Assembly: GCF_001601575.1 (NCBI RefSeq)
Contig: NZ_LOHZ01000020.1
Location: forward strand, 1 to 64,000
Source: Thermovenabulum gondwanense
GTDB lineage: Bacteria; Bacillota; Thermosediminibacteria; Thermosediminibacterales; Thermosediminibacteraceae
DNA length: 64,000 nucleotides
Direction: 5' to 3'
The notes beneath the pieces were generated by a model. It ran no database searches and was not told where the DNA came from. It was given only the letters and a program-made list of their open reading frames with translations. The position numbers and the translations under genes were made by a program. Of this stretch, positions 16,481 to 26,090 are shown piece after piece. How positions within the stretch are numbered: position 1 is the stretch's first letter; each line of letters opens with the position of its first letter.

Positions 16481-16891
16481 ATGTACTATTTTAGATTTGA
16501 TGGCAATATTCTTGATTTTACAAAAGGTCCTGCAACTGATAGGATAATGAAAATGGCTGAAAATTGTTTTGTAAGAGAAAGAAAGGACAGAATTTCGATT
16601 TTCGATTTTAAATTGACCATGACCTGTCCCGGTACTTATATGGAAGATAAATTATTGGATTTTTATATGGTGCTAAACAAGAAAAAACATAATTTGAGCT
16701 GTTTTAATTGCTGGTTTGGGCTGGAATGGAAGGGGAAAATGTGCAGCGTAAATTCTTTCTTGTTACCACGTCATTTCCACCATAGAAAAATAAATTTTAC
16801 TTCATTAATAGCCATTTTGAATACTTATGGCTATATTCAGCTTCCCGTCCCGGATCCTCTTACCTGGGGTTATATAAATTTTAGATATTAG
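16481..16891 (+). CDS. Hypothetical protein
   Basis: 136 residues, not recognised. It is rich in aromatic residues and His/Cys (Cys-Phe-Asn-Cys near 70 and a His-Phe-His-His run near 97), with a final Trp-Gly-Tyr-Ile-Asn-Phe-Arg-Tyr. No signal peptide or membrane helix is seen. The ATG at 16481 lies just after the hairpin that hides AAGGAG. A normal-looking terminator follows. It could be a metal-binding cytosolic protein, but nothing specific supports a function. Confidence 0.6.
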   Translation: MYYFRFDGNILDFTKGPATDRIMKMAENCFVRERKDRISIFDFKLTMTCPGTYMEDKLLDFYMVLNKKKHNLSCFNCWFGLEWKGKMCSVNSFLLPRHFHHRKINFTSLIAILNTYGYIQLPVPDPLTWGYINFRY

Positions 16892-16897
16892 TATTAA

Positions 16898-16922
16898 AAA
16901 TGCCGCATAAAAAGCGGCATTT
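16898..16922. terminator. Bidirectional terminator
   Basis: AAATGCCGC (16898-16906) and GCGGCATTT (16914-16922) form a perfect stem between two convergent genes. Confidence 0.75.
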
Positions 16923-16928
16923 AAATAT

Positions 16929-18287
16929 TTAAAAAACCTTTAAAGGGGAAAGAGCACTTTTTATTTCTTCCTTTATTTTCTCCAGTCCTTCAGGGGTTTT
17001 TGATTCGCACCTAACTATTAATTCCGGGCCGGTGTTGGATGCCCTTACCAGCCCCCATCCATCGGGAAAAATCACCCGGGCACCGTCGATATCAATTATT
17101 TCGTACCTACCTGAGAAATATTTTTTTACCTCCTGAACTTTATCAAATTTTTCTTCATCCGAGCAATGAACCCGTATTTCCGGTGTGGAATAGTACTTGG
17201 GCACGTCGCTCAATAGTTCGGAGAGTTTTTTTTCTGTATTAGAGAGGATTCTTAACAATCTCGCTGCAGCATACAAAGCGTCATCAAAACCGTAGTACTC
17301 ATCCGCAAAAAACATATGTCCGGACATTTCACCGGTGAAAATTGCACCGATTTCTTTCATTTTTGCTTTTATAAGGGAGTGACCGGTTTTATAAAAGATG
17401 GGATTACCTCCCATTTTTAATATTTCTTCTACAAGGGCCTGGGAACATTTAACTTCAACTATTGCAGTGGCTCCGGGATGTTTTGGCAAAATTTCCCTCC
17501 AAAAAAGAATCATCAACATGTCTCCCCAGATTATTTGCCCCTTATCGTCCACCACACCAATCCTGTCTCCATCTCCATCAAAGCCAATTCCCAGATCCAG
17601 GTTTCCTTTTAGCACTAAATTCTTTAAATCCTCCATATTTTCGGGTTTTACCGGATCCGGAAAATGATTCGGGAAATTTGGATCGGAATCACAGTAAAGG
17701 GGATATACCTGTGCTCCAAGTCTTGTAAAGAGTCTTTCAGCAATATGGGACGCAGTTCCGTTACCGCAGTCAATAGCGACTTTCAAAGGTCTTGAAAGTT
17801 TGATTCTACTCGTAATATCGCTTATATAGTCTTCAGTGGGGTCAATAAAACTCAGGGTGCCGTTTCCTTTCTCAAAATTTCCTTCTTCCATTAATTTTCT
17901 AATGTATTGGATATCTTCACCATAAAGGGTCGCATGACCGAAAGCAACCTTAAAACCGTTAAATTGTGGAGGGTTATGGCTTGCCGTTACCATGATACCG
18001 GGATTAATTTTATAATGAATTCTTGCAAAGTAAAATATGGGAGTTACAACGGTTCCTAAATCTACTACATCACAGCCGGTGGAAAGGAGTCCATTAATAA
18101 CCGCCTTTTTTAAAGAAGGAGATGATAAACGATTATCGCTTCCAACCACTACGAGCTTTTCACCGTTTTTTATTGAAAAACTTCCGAAAGCTTTCCCAAG
18201 GGTTTGTGCTACATCTTCGTTTAATTCTTCGCCAACAATACCTCTAATATCGTATTGTCTGAAAATGTTGGGGTTAAATCTGTGCAA
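16929..18287 (-). CDS. Phosphomannomutase/phosphoglucomutase
   Basis: 452-residue alpha-D-phosphohexomutase that interconverts hexose 1- and 6-phosphates. The phosphoserine loop Thr-Ala-Ser103-His-Asn-Pro, the metal loop Asp-Gly-Asp-Gly-Asp-Arg, and a sugar-specificity motif Gly-Glu-Met-Ser-Gly-His are visible, and the C-terminal phosphate-binding domain is complete. Substrate choice (mannose versus glucose) is not clear; Glu-Met-Ser fits either. The TTG at 18287 is favoured because GGAGGTG lies six bases upstream. A TTG at 18302 would put that ribosome site inside the gene. Confidence 0.9.
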   Translation of the reverse strand: MHRFNPNIFRQYDIRGIVGEELNEDVAQTLGKAFGSFSIKNGEKLVVVGSDNRLSSPSLKKAVINGLLSTGCDVVDLGTVVTPIFYFARIHYKINPGIMVTASHNPPQFNGFKVAFGHATLYGEDIQYIRKLMEEGNFEKGNGTLSFIDPTEDYISDITSRIKLSRPLKVAIDCGNGTASHIAERLFTRLGAQVYPLYCDSDPNFPNHFPDPVKPENMEDLKNLVLKGNLDLGIGFDGDGDRIGVVDDKGQIIWGDMLMILFWREILPKHPGATAIVEVKCSQALVEEILKMGGNPIFYKTGHSLIKAKMKEIGAIFTGEMSGHMFFADEYYGFDDALYAAARLLRILSNTEKKLSELLSDVPKYYSTPEIRVHCSDEEKFDKVQEVKKYFSGRYEIIDIDGARVIFPDGWGLVRASNTGPELIVRCESKTPEGLEKIKEEIKSALSPLKVF

Positions 18288-18456
18288 TTTTTTCACCTCC
18301 AAAAAGAATTATACCATATTTGGTAAATTTTATTAAATATTAACAAACATATATTACAAGCTAAAATTTTTCAATAGAAAATGAAAAAATGTAAACTTTA
18401 TAATAGAAAATATGATAAATTAATTATAAAGAATGAATAAACGGGAGGATAATGGG

Positions 18457-19095
18457 ATGAATGCCCTTATTTTTGCCGGTGGAAATGTAAAGGACTATGA
18501 ATTCATAAAAAAATACAAAAGCTTTTACGATATAGTAATTTGTGCGGATAGTGGAGCCCTTCATGCTTTGAAGGCCGGGTTAAAACCGGATTTTTTAATT
18601 GGCGATATGGATTCTATTCCCGAAAACGTTTTTGAATATATAAAAAAATTAAATACAAAAATTATATATTATCCCAAGGAAAAAGACTTTACAGATACCG
18701 AACTTGCTGTGGAATACGCATTAAGTTTAGGAGTAAAAAAAGCTATTATAGTTGCGGGAATCGGGACGCGGCCGGATCACAGCCTGGCAAACATTTTTCT
18801 GCTTGTGAAATATTTAAATAAAGGTTTAGAATTAAAGGTAGTGGATGAGGATTTTGAAATATTTTTAATTAAAGATGAGAAAGAAATAGAAGGGGAAAAA
18901 GGTGACTTGCTTTCCCTCGTTCCCGTTACTGAATTTGCTGAAGATATTTATACCGAAGGGCTCTATTATCCTTTAAAGGGAGAAACCTTGGGTTTTGGCA
19001 CATCCCGCGGCATCAGCAATGTTTTTCTTGAAAAAAAAGCAAAGATCAGCCTGAAAAAAGGAATTTTGCTGGGGATAAGAGTACATTCAAATTAA
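18457..19095 (+). CDS. thiN: Thiamine pyrophosphokinase
   Basis: 212 residues. It transfers pyrophosphate from ATP to thiamine to make thiamine diphosphate. Family motifs are Cys-Ala-Asp-Ser-Gly-Ala, Asp-Phe-Leu-Ile-Gly-Asp-Met-Asp-Ser, Lys-Asp-x-Thr-Asp-Thr-Glu-Leu-Ala and Gly-Thr-Arg-Pro-Asp-His-Ser-Leu-Ala-Asn. The ATG at 18457 lies eight bases after GGGAGG; the upstream ATG at 18433 would place that site inside the gene. The cofactor is used by the 2-oxoacid oxidoreductase and IlvB in this window. Confidence 0.9.
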   Translation: MNALIFAGGNVKDYEFIKKYKSFYDIVICADSGALHALKAGLKPDFLIGDMDSIPENVFEYIKKLNTKIIYYPKEKDFTDTELAVEYALSLGVKKAIIVAGIGTRPDHSLANIFLLVKYLNKGLELKVVDEDFEIFLIKDEKEIEGEKGDLLSLVPVTEFAEDIYTEGLYYPLKGETLGFGTSRGISNVFLEKKAKISLKKGILLGIRVHSN

Positions 19096-19130
19096 AGTGA
19101 TTTTAAGTTTTATTTTAGAGGGTGAAAAAT

Positions 19131-20840
19131 ATGGTCTCACCTGAAATATTAAGGGCAATTTTTGATGCTATTAATGAAGGAATCCTTGTAGTGGATACTA
19201 ATGAAAATATAATAATGATAAACAATGCTGCGGCAAAATTAATAGGTGTAGAAAAAAAAGATGCGGAAGGTAAAAATGTAGTTAAGATATTACCAAATAC
19301 AAGGCTTCCAGTAGTATTAAGGACAAAAAATCCGGAATTAAACCAGATACAAAAATTAAAGGATACGACAATTATTACCAGCCGTATGCCGATCTTCGAT
19401 GAAAAAGGAGATATAAAGGGTGCCGTGGCAATTTTTCGAGATATCAGCGAAGTAAAGAATTTAGCTGAAGAATTAACGAATTTGAAAGAAATCAGGACCC
19501 TGCTGGAAGCAATTATTAACTCCACTCAAGATGCTATTTCAGTAGTTGATTCGGAAGGCAAGGGTATATTGATAAATAAAGCATATACTAATTTAGTGGG
19601 TTTGACAAAAGAAGATATTATCGGAAAACCGGCGACGGTAGATATTGCTGAAGGAGAAAGCGTGCACTACAAGGTTCTAAAGACAAGAATGCCAATTAAA
19701 GGTGTACCTATGAAGGTAGGGCCAAACAAAAAAGAAGTTATCGTTCATGCTGCTCCGATAATTGTAAATGATCAATTAAAGGGAAGTGTAGCGGTTATTC
19801 ACGATGTTTCGGAAATAAAAAGACTCACAGAGGAATTGGATTTAACAAAAAGAAAGCTAAGGCACCTTGAGGCAAAGTACACCTTTGACGATATAATAGG
19901 GGAAAGCCCTGTCATAGTAGAGGCCAAGGAAGCAGCAAGAAGTGTAGCTCTTACAAATGCCACAATTCTTTTAAGAGGAGAAAGCGGTACGGGAAAGGAA
20001 CTTTTCGCCCATGCGATCCATAACAGCAGCTATAGAAAGCACAGTCAATTTGTCAGGGTAAACTGCGCAGCGTTAACGGATAGTTTGCTTGGAAGCGAAC
20101 TGTTTGGATATGCGGAAGGGGCTTTTACCGGAGCTAAAAAAGGAGGCAGGAAGGGTCTTTTTGAAGAGGCGGATGGCGGGACGATCTTTCTTGATGAAAT
20201 AAGCGAAATAGGGTTAAGTCATCAGGCTATGCTTTTAAGGGTTTTAAATGAGAAGGAAATTTTAAGGGTAGGGGAAAGTAAACCCGTGCCTGTAAATGTA
20301 AGGGTGATAGCTGCTACCAATGTGAATTTAGAGCGAGCCGTGGAGGAGGGAAGGTTTAGAAAGGATCTGTATTTTCGGCTCAATGTATTCCCTATATACA
20401 TTCCTCCTTTGAGAGAAAGAAAGGAGGATATACCATTGCTGGTAGAGCATTTTATAAAAAAATACAATCAGGAATACGGCAGAGCGGTGGAAAGTATTGA
20501 AAAAAGTGCATTAAAATCTTTAATGGATTACGATTGGCCCGGTAACATAAGAGAATTAGAAAACGTTATAAGCAGGGCAATTATAAATATGAAGACGGGA
20601 GAATCCATTATTGAAAAAAAACACCTTCCTTCTTTTGTGGGAGGGTATTTTGAAGAAAAATTAAGAATAGTAAATAGTGAAAATTTAAATTTACCATTAA
20701 AATCTTTAATTGAGGAAACGGAAAAGGAAGCGATAATTAGTGTCCTTAATAAAACCGGCGGTAATAAACATGAAGCCGCGAGAATACTGGGGATTTCCAT
20801 AAGAAATTTATTTTATAAAATAAAAAAATACGGGTTGTAA
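19131..20840 (+). CDS. sigma54-dependent activator, PAS-PAS-AAA-Fis
   Basis: 569 residues. Two PAS domains (about 1-110, 115-225) act as sensors. The AAA+ sigma54-interaction domain spans about 245-470: Walker A Gly-Glu-Ser-Gly-Thr-Gly-Lys-Glu near 283, the sigma54-contact loop Gly-Ala-Phe-Thr-Gly-Ala near 329-334, and Walker B Gly-Thr-Ile-Phe-Leu-Asp-Glu. A Fis-type helix-turn-helix ends the protein. It is equivalent in position and architecture to BkdR/RocR-type activators and probably drives the promoter at 20957 for the branched-chain acid operon. The ligand is unknown. The ATG at 19131 follows GAGGGTG. Confidence 0.92.
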   Translation: MVSPEILRAIFDAINEGILVVDTNENIIMINNAAAKLIGVEKKDAEGKNVVKILPNTRLPVVLRTKNPELNQIQKLKDTTIITSRMPIFDEKGDIKGAVAIFRDISEVKNLAEELTNLKEIRTLLEAIINSTQDAISVVDSEGKGILINKAYTNLVGLTKEDIIGKPATVDIAEGESVHYKVLKTRMPIKGVPMKVGPNKKEVIVHAAPIIVNDQLKGSVAVIHDVSEIKRLTEELDLTKRKLRHLEAKYTFDDIIGESPVIVEAKEAARSVALTNATILLRGESGTGKELFAHAIHNSSYRKHSQFVRVNCAALTDSLLGSELFGYAEGAFTGAKKGGRKGLFEEADGGTIFLDEISEIGLSHQAMLLRVLNEKEILRVGESKPVPVNVRVIAATNVNLERAVEEGRFRKDLYFRLNVFPIYIPPLRERKEDIPLLVEHFIKKYNQEYGRAVESIEKSALKSLMDYDWPGNIRELENVISRAIINMKTGESIIEKKHLPSFVGGYFEEKLRIVNSENLNLPLKSLIEETEKEAIISVLNKTGGNKHEAARILGISIRNLFYKIKKYGL

Positions 20841-20860
20841 TGGCGAATGCAAATTTTAGC

Positions 20861-20900
20861 GTGCAAAAAAAATCTTTCAGTGAAAAAAGTTGCACTGAAA
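20861..20900 (+). promoter_or_regulatory. Candidate upstream activating sequence for the sigma54 activator
   Basis: TTTCAGTG (20875-20882) and CACTGAAA (20893-20900) form a perfect 8-base inverted repeat with a 10-base spacer. It overlaps a second repeat, GTGCAA (20861-20866) with TTGCAC (20890-20895). The centre is about 85 bases upstream of the -12 box, a normal distance for a Fis-type activator dimer. It lies between the activator stop codon and its terminator. Confidence 0.6.
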
Positions 20901-20916
20901 ATTATATAATTTCTAT

Positions 20917-20951
20917 GAAAAGGCTCGATTTATGAGCCTTTATTTTTTTTT
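20917..20951 (+). terminator. Terminator of the activator gene
   Basis: AAAAGGCTC with GAGCCTTTAT forms a stem followed by nine T. It separates the activator transcript from the sigma54 promoter just downstream. Confidence 0.8.
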
Positions 20952-20956
20952 GGAAT

Positions 20957-20974
20957 GCGGTACGGAGTTTGCAT
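20957..20974 (+). promoter_or_regulatory. sigma54 (-24/-12) promoter of the ptb-bcd-buk-vor operon
   Basis: The segment reads GCGGTACGGAGTTTGCAT. The invariant GG (20959-20960) and GC (20971-20972) are separated by exactly ten bases, and ACG after the first element and TTGCAT at the second match the consensus. Only two consensus positions in the -24 element differ. The ptb start is 34 bases past the -12 box. Confidence 0.85.
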
Positions 20975-21005
20975 AAAAAAATACTTTTAGTGGAGGTGAT
21001 TTTAT

Positions 21006-21896
21006 TTGAACACCCTTAATGAATTGAAATTAAAAGCCAAAAATTTACCGAAAAGATTAATGGCTGTTGTAAAAGCTGAGGATGAGGATGTATTAAAAGC
21101 GGTGAAAAAAACCAGAGAAGAAGGAATTGTAGATGCGGTTTTAATTGGGGATAAATCTGAGATAAAAAAAATATCGGAACAAATAGAATTTGATTTTGAG
21201 GGTGAAATCATAGATGAAAAAGATCCTGTAAAGGCTTCATTAATAGGTGTGGAACTTGCAAAAGAAAAAAAGGTGCAGGCCCTCATGAAAGGGTTAATTC
21301 AGACCAAAGATTTTTTAAAAGGTGTCCTTTCAGGCGATAAATCATTGACGGGAGGAAGACTTTTAAGCCATGTGGCGGTATTTGAAGTGGAAAATTACCC
21401 AAAATTGATTCTTGTAACGGATGCGGCTATGAACATAAGTCCGGATTTAAGTCAAAAATACCAGATAATGAAAAACGCGCTACAGGTTACAAAAATCCTG
21501 GGAATAGAAATGCCAAAAGTAGCTTTACTTTCGGCGGTGGAAAATGTAAATCCATCCATTCCTTCTACTATAGATGCGGCTGTTATATCAAAAATGGCAG
21601 AAAGGGAAAAATTGAAAGCATTGGTGGATGGCCCTTTAGCGCTGGATAATGCAATCTCAAAGGAAGCCTGTGAGCATAAAGGGATTAATTCAACAGTGGG
21701 GGGAGATGCGGATATATTACTGGTTCCCGACCTTATAAGCGGAAATATTTTATACAAATCCCTTGTTTACTTTGCTAATGCAAAGGTAGCCGGCATAGTG
21801 GTGGGGGCAGAGGTACCGCTCGTTCTTACGTCAAGAGCCGATAGTGATGAATCAAAAGCATATTCTATTTCTCTTGCTGCATTAATGGGTAAATAA
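21006..21896 (+). CDS. ptb: Phosphate butyryltransferase (branched acyl type likely)
   Basis: 296 residues of the phosphate acetyl/butyryltransferase family. It converts butyryl-CoA or branched acyl-CoA plus phosphate to acyl phosphate plus CoA. Length and the Leu-Val-Thr-Asp-Ala-Ala-Met-Asn-Ile motif fit Ptb rather than Pta. It pairs with buk two genes on. The start is TTG at 21006 after GGAGGTG. It is first gene of the sigma54 operon. Because bcd and a 2-oxoacid oxidoreductase share the operon, isobutyryl-, isovaleryl- and 2-methylbutyryl-CoA are likely substrates. Confidence 0.9.
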   Translation: MNTLNELKLKAKNLPKRLMAVVKAEDEDVLKAVKKTREEGIVDAVLIGDKSEIKKISEQIEFDFEGEIIDEKDPVKASLIGVELAKEKKVQALMKGLIQTKDFLKGVLSGDKSLTGGRLLSHVAVFEVENYPKLILVTDAAMNISPDLSQKYQIMKNALQVTKILGIEMPKVALLSAVENVNPSIPSTIDAAVISKMAEREKLKALVDGPLALDNAISKEACEHKGINSTVGGDADILLVPDLISGNILYKSLVYFANAKVAGIVVGAEVPLVLTSRADSDESKAYSISLAALMGK

Positions 21897-21920
21897 AAAA
21901 TTATAGGGAGGTATTTTAAA

Positions 21921-22961
21921 ATGGAGCTTTTTAAAGTACTGGATCAGATGGAGCATGAGGAAGTGGTTTTTTGCAATGATAAAGAAGCAGGGCTAAAAGC
22001 TATAATTGCGGTTCATAACACCAACCTGGGTCCTGCCTTAGGTGGATGCCGTATGTGGAGCTACGCTACCGAAGAGGATGCGGTAAGAGATGTTTTAAGG
22101 TTGTCCCGGGGAATGACTTATAAAAATGCCATGATGGAATTACCCCTGGGCGGAGGGAAATCTGTAATAATAGGGGATCCCCGGAAGGCAAAAAGCGAAA
22201 AACTTTTCAGGGCCTTCGGCAAATTTGTAAATTCTCTGGGTGGGAAATACATTACTGCAGAAGATGTAGGTACCTGCCCGGAAGATATGAAGTATGTAGC
22301 TATGGAAACGTCATATGTGGCGGGACTTGATGGTAAAAGCGGAGACCCTTCCCCTATAACGGCAAAAGGTGTATTTTTAGGTATTAAAGCATGTTCTGAA
22401 TGGCTTTTTGGACAATCGGATATAAAAGATGTAGTGGTAGCGGTTCAGGGTTTAGGGCATGTGGGGATGTCTCTTGCAGGATTACTTTATGAAGCAGGTG
22501 CACGGCTGATAGTAACGGATATTTATGAGGATCGGGTAAAAGAAGCTGAAAAGAAATTCAATGCGAAAGTTGTAAGCGCTGATGAGATTTATGATGTAGA
22601 GTGCGATGTATTTTCACCCTGCGCTCTTGGGGCGGTAATAAATGAAAATACAGTAGAAAGACTGAAGTGTAAAATAATAGCTGGCGCTGCGAATAACCAG
22701 CTTAAAGACGAGAGTTTTGCGCAAAAATTATCGGAAAGGGATATTTTATACGCTCCTGACTACGTAATAAATGGCGGGGGAGTAATCAATGTATCTATCG
22801 AAGTGTCAGGAATCCCCTACAGTATGGAAGTAGTAGAACAAAAACTGCAAATCATTCCAACAAGATTAAAGGAAGTTTTTAACATGGCAAAAGAAAAAGG
22901 TATTACTACTGCAAAGGCTGCGGATATGATTGCCGAGAGTAAATTTAAGAAAAAAGGTTAA
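21921..22961 (+). CDS. bcd: Leucine/valine dehydrogenase (Glu/Leu/Phe/Val family)
   Basis: 346 residues, typical of leucine dehydrogenase. It oxidatively deaminates branched-chain amino acids to 2-oxo acids with NAD. The catalytic lysine lies in [10 protein letters not shown] and a Rossmann Gly-Leu-Gly-His-Val-Gly near 175 binds NAD. Met-Thr-Tyr-Lys-Asn-Ala before it is typical. It supplies the substrate of the oxidoreductase encoded downstream. GGGAGGT precedes the ATG. Confidence 0.92.
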   Translation: MELFKVLDQMEHEEVVFCNDKEAGLKAIIAVHNTNLGPALGGCRMWSYATEEDAVRDVLRLSRGMTYKNAMMELPLGGGKSVIIGDPRKAKSEKLFRAFGKFVNSLGGKYITAEDVGTCPEDMKYVAMETSYVAGLDGKSGDPSPITAKGVFLGIKACSEWLFGQSDIKDVVVAVQGLGHVGMSLAGLLYEAGARLIVTDIYEDRVKEAEKKFNAKVVSADEIYDVECDVFSPCALGAVINENTVERLKCKIIAGAANNQLKDESFAQKLSERDILYAPDYVINGGGVINVSIEVSGIPYSMEVVEQKLQIIPTRLKEVFNMAKEKGITTAKAADMIAESKFKKKG

Positions 22962-22977
22962 TATTCGGAGGGATTTT

Positions 22978-24048
22978 ATGGCTTTTGAAATTCTTGCAAT
23001 AAATCCCGGATCAACTTCTACAAAAATAGCCGTGTTTAAAGACGAAGAAATAATATTTGAAGAAAAAATTTCCCATTCTACTGAAGATTTAAAGGAATTC
23101 AGGACAATTTTTGATCAGTATCAATTAAGAAAAAAAATAATACTGGAGGCAATAGAAAATAGAAAATATAACATTAACAATTTAAATGCGGTTGTGGGCA
23201 GGGGTGGTTTGATAAAACCCGTGGAGGGAGGAACTTACCGGGTAAATGAAAAAATGATTGAAGATTTAAAAATAGGAGTTCTCGGGGAACACGCATCTAA
23301 TTTAGGAGGAGTGCTGGCATACGAAATAGCTTCTAAAATAAATGCCCCTGCGTTTATTGTAGACCCGGTAGTGGTTGATGAAATGGAACCCATAGCAAAA
23401 ATCACCGGGGTACCCAGAATAAAAAGAAAAAGTATTTTTCATGCGCTGAATCAAAAGGCCGTTGCAAAAAGGTATGCAAAAAAAACCGGCAAAAAATACG
23501 AAGAACTCAATTTAATAGTAGCTCATATGGGTGGCGGGATTACCATAGGCGCTCATAAAAAAGGAAAAGTTGTAGATGTAAATAACGGACTTGAGGGAGA
23601 GGGACCTTTTTCGCCGGAAAGAGCGGGAAGCCTTCCTGCTATGGATGTTGTAAACTTAATTTTTAACGAAAATATGAGCAGGGAAGAAATGAAGAAGTTG
23701 ATTGCCGGCAAAGGAGGGCTTGTTGCGTATTTTGGCACTAATGATGCGAGGGAAATAGGCGCAATGATAGATAATGGTAATACCGAAGCTAAATTAGTAT
23801 ATGAAGCTATGGCGTATAGAATTGCGAGGGAAATAGGCGCATGTGCAGTTACTTTATCCGGAAAAGTAGATGCGGTAATTTTAACCGGAGGACTTGCTTA
23901 TGATACAAGGCTGGTGAACTGGATAAAGGAAAGAGTATCTTTCATAGCTTCCGTAGAGGTATTCCCCGGGGAAGATGAATTGAAAGCCTTGGCAGAAGGG
24001 GCTTTGAGGGTTTTGAGAGGAGAAGAGATGGCGAAAGAATACAGTTAA
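22978..24048 (+). CDS. buk: Butyrate kinase (branched-chain acid kinase)
   Basis: 356 residues, acetokinase family. It makes ATP from acyl phosphate and ADP, releasing the acid. The family N-terminus Asn-Pro-Gly-Ser-Thr-Ser-Thr-Lys is at 9-16, Ala-His-Met-Gly-Gly-Gly-Ile is the phosphate loop, and Leu-Thr-Gly-Gly-Leu-Ala is near the C-terminus. Length is normal for Buk. GGAGGG precedes the ATG at 22978; the frame runs open back into bcd but no good start lies there. It completes substrate-level phosphorylation after Ptb. Confidence 0.92.
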   Translation: MAFEILAINPGSTSTKIAVFKDEEIIFEEKISHSTEDLKEFRTIFDQYQLRKKIILEAIENRKYNINNLNAVVGRGGLIKPVEGGTYRVNEKMIEDLKIGVLGEHASNLGGVLAYEIASKINAPAFIVDPVVVDEMEPIAKITGVPRIKRKSIFHALNQKAVAKRYAKKTGKKYEELNLIVAHMGGGITIGAHKKGKVVDVNNGLEGEGPFSPERAGSLPAMDVVNLIFNENMSREEMKKLIAGKGGLVAYFGTNDAREIGAMIDNGNTEAKLVYEAMAYRIAREIGACAVTLSGKVDAVILTGGLAYDTRLVNWIKERVSFIASVEVFPGEDELKALAEGALRVLRGEEMAKEYS

Positions 24049-24069
24049 ATGAAAGGAGGAAGTTTTGAG

Positions 24070-24288
24070 TTGAATAAGCTTATTATTGATAAAGATAGAT
24101 GTAAAGGTTGCGGGCTTTGTGTGAATGTTTGTCCTAAGAAAATTCTTTTCCTTGATCAGGAAGAAGTGAATATATTAGGTTATCATCCGGTTGCATCAAA
24201 AGAAGGATGTATTGCTTGCGGATTTTGTGCAACGGTTTGTCCTGATATAGTTTTTACAATCTATAAGGAAGAGAAGGAGGGAGAATAA
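24070..24288 (+). CDS. vorD: 2-oxoacid:ferredoxin oxidoreductase delta subunit (2x4Fe-4S)
   Basis: 72 residues. Two Cys-x2-Cys-x2-Cys-x3-Cys-Pro motifs (Cys-Lys-Gly-Cys-Gly-Leu-Cys-Val-Asn-Val-Cys-Pro and Cys-Ile-Ala-Cys-Gly-Phe-Cys-Ala-Thr-Val-Cys-Pro) hold two 4Fe-4S clusters that carry electrons to external ferredoxin. The TTG at 24070 is chosen because AAAGGAGG (24053-24059) lies ten bases upstream. An in-frame ATG at 24049 would place that site inside the gene. The symbol assumes 2-oxoisovalerate specificity. Confidence 0.85.
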   Translation: MNKLIIDKDRCKGCGLCVNVCPKKILFLDQEEVNILGYHPVASKEGCIACGFCATVCPDIVFTIYKEEKEGE

Positions 24289-24289
24289 A

Positions 24290-25360
24290 TTGGAAAAAAT
24301 ACTGATGAAAGGTAATGAGGCCCTGGCAGAAGCGGCAATAAGAGCAGGATGTCAATGCTTTTTTGGATATCCCATTACCCCTCAAAGTGAGCTGCCTGCG
24401 TATCTTGCGAGGGAAATGCCAAAAAGAGGAGGAGTTTTTCTGCAGGCAGAGAGCGAAGTAGCCGCAATTAACATGGTGTACGGAGCTGCTGGAGCTGGAG
24501 CAAGGGTAATGACTTCCTCATCAAGTCCGGGAATAAGTCTGAAGCAGGAAGGTATTTCCTATCTCTGTGGTGCGGAACTGCCCTGTGTTATTGTAAATAT
24601 TATGAGAGGAGGACCGGGGCTGGGGGATATACAACCCGCTCAATCGGATTATTATCAGGCTACGAGAGGTGGTGGACACGGAGATTACAGAACGATAGTC
24701 CTTGCACCTTCTTCTGTCCAGGAACTTGTCGATCTGGTGTACGATGCCTTTGATTTGGCAGACCTTTACAGAAACCCTGTCATGATACTGGGAGATGGCA
24801 TCTTAGGGCAAATGATGGAGCCCGTTGTGTTTAAGGAAAGGCCCAAAAGAGAACTTCCTCCAAAAGATTGGGCGACCACGGGAATGAAGAATAGAAAACA
24901 GAATGTTATAAATTCCCTGTATCTTGATCCGGTAAAATTAGAGGAACATAACTGGAAGTTATATAGAAAATATAAGGAAATTGAAGAAAAAGAAGTAAGG
25001 TATGAGATGATAAACTGCGATGATGCAGATTATTTTGTAGTGGCCTACGGGATAGCTGCGAGGATAGCTCTTTCAGCAATTGAAATGGCCAGAGAAAGGG
25101 GAATTAAAGTTGGACTTATCAGGCCGATAACCTTATGGCCTTATCCCGCAAAGGCATTTGAAGAGGTTATATCGAGGGCAAAAGCTTTTCTAACCGTTGA
25201 ACTTTCTCTCGGACAAATGGTAGATGATGTTAAGCTTTCGGTAAATGGAAGGGCACCCGTATATTTTTACGGAAGACCCGGTGGAATGGTATTTACCGCA
25301 GAAGAAATCCTTAAAGAAATCGAAAAAATGAGGGGGTGGCCTGATGAAACTGGTATTTGA
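24290..25360 (+). CDS. vorB: 2-oxoacid:ferredoxin oxidoreductase alpha subunit
   Basis: 356 residues, alpha subunit with the pyrimidine-binding and transketolase C-terminal domains. It opens [10 protein letters not shown] and has [11 protein letters not shown], whose Thr/Ser contact substrate and CoA. With beta it decarboxylates the 2-oxo acid to acyl-CoA. Specificity for branched acids rather than 2-oxoglutarate is inferred from bcd, ptb and buk in the operon, not from residues. It starts with TTG after AAGGAGGG. Confidence 0.88.
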   Translation: MEKILMKGNEALAEAAIRAGCQCFFGYPITPQSELPAYLAREMPKRGGVFLQAESEVAAINMVYGAAGAGARVMTSSSSPGISLKQEGISYLCGAELPCVIVNIMRGGPGLGDIQPAQSDYYQATRGGGHGDYRTIVLAPSSVQELVDLVYDAFDLADLYRNPVMILGDGILGQMMEPVVFKERPKRELPPKDWATTGMKNRKQNVINSLYLDPVKLEEHNWKLYRKYKEIEEKEVRYEMINCDDADYFVVAYGIAARIALSAIEMARERGIKVGLIRPITLWPYPAKAFEEVISRAKAFLTVELSLGQMVDDVKLSVNGRAPVYFYGRPGGMVFTAEEILKEIEKMRGWPDETGI

Positions 25361-26090
25361 AAGGCCAAAATCACTCCAGGAAACAAAAACCCATTACTGC
25401 CCGGGATGCGGTCATGGGGTTATTCATAGATTAGTGGCTGAGGTTATGGATGAGCTGAATATCAGAGAAAAAACCATTGGAGTAGCTCCGGTAGGTTGCT
25501 CCGTATTGGCCTACAACTATTTTAATTGTGACATGCAGCAGGCTGCACACGGTAGAGCACCGGCGGTAGCTACCGGAATAAAAAGAGTTCTGCCGGAAAA
25601 TATAGTTTTTGCCTATCAAGGGGATGGGGACCTGGCAGCCATTGGAACAGCGGAGATTATCCATGCAGCCGCAAGGGGAGAAAACATCACAGTAATATTT
25701 GTAAATAATGCTATTTACGGTATGACGGGAGGCCAGATGGCACCTACCACTTTATTAGGACAAAAAACCGAGACTTCACCGTACGGAAGGAATGCACAAA
25801 GCGCGGGATATCCGATAAGAGTTTGCGAAATGCTATCAACTCTTGATGGTGCTTCCTATTTAGCAAGAGCTCAGGTTACCGATGTAAAAAATATTTTACG
25901 GGCAAAAAGCTATATTAAAAAGGCTTTTGAAACTCAGATCAATAAAAAGGGCTTTTCTCTTGTAGAAATCCTTTCCCCCTGTCCTACAAACTGGGGCATG
26001 TCTCCATCTAATGCTATTTTTTGGGTAAAAAACGAAATGACAAAAGTTTTTCCTCCTGGAATATATAAGGATTGGGAGGAGGGGCGGTAA
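25344..26090 (+). CDS. vorA: 2-oxoacid:ferredoxin oxidoreductase beta subunit (TPP-binding)
   Basis: 248 residues. Cys-Pro-Gly-Cys-Gly-His and a later Gly-Cys-Ser-Val supply cysteines for a proximal 4Fe-4S cluster. Gly-Asp-Gly-Asp followed after about 28 residues by Asn-Asn is the thiamine-diphosphate and Mg2+ motif. Gly-Gln-Met-Ala-Pro-Thr-Thr is characteristic. The gene overlaps alpha by 17 bases and ends one base into gamma, so the subunits are made together. Confidence 0.9.
   Translation: MKLVFERPKSLQETKTHYCPGCGHGVIHRLVAEVMDELNIREKTIGVAPVGCSVLAYNYFNCDMQQAAHGRAPAVATGIKRVLPENIVFAYQGDGDLAAIGTAEIIHAAARGENITVIFVNNAIYGMTGGQMAPTTLLGQKTETSPYGRNAQSAGYPIRVCEMLSTLDGASYLARAQVTDVKNILRAKSYIKKAFETQINKKGFSLVEILSPCPTNWGMSPSNAIFWVKNEMTKVFPPGIYKDWEEGR

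Noticed and set aside
22930-22977. N-terminal extension of butyrate kinase into bcd
   Set aside because: The conserved start of the family follows the ATG at 22978, which has GGAGGG upstream.
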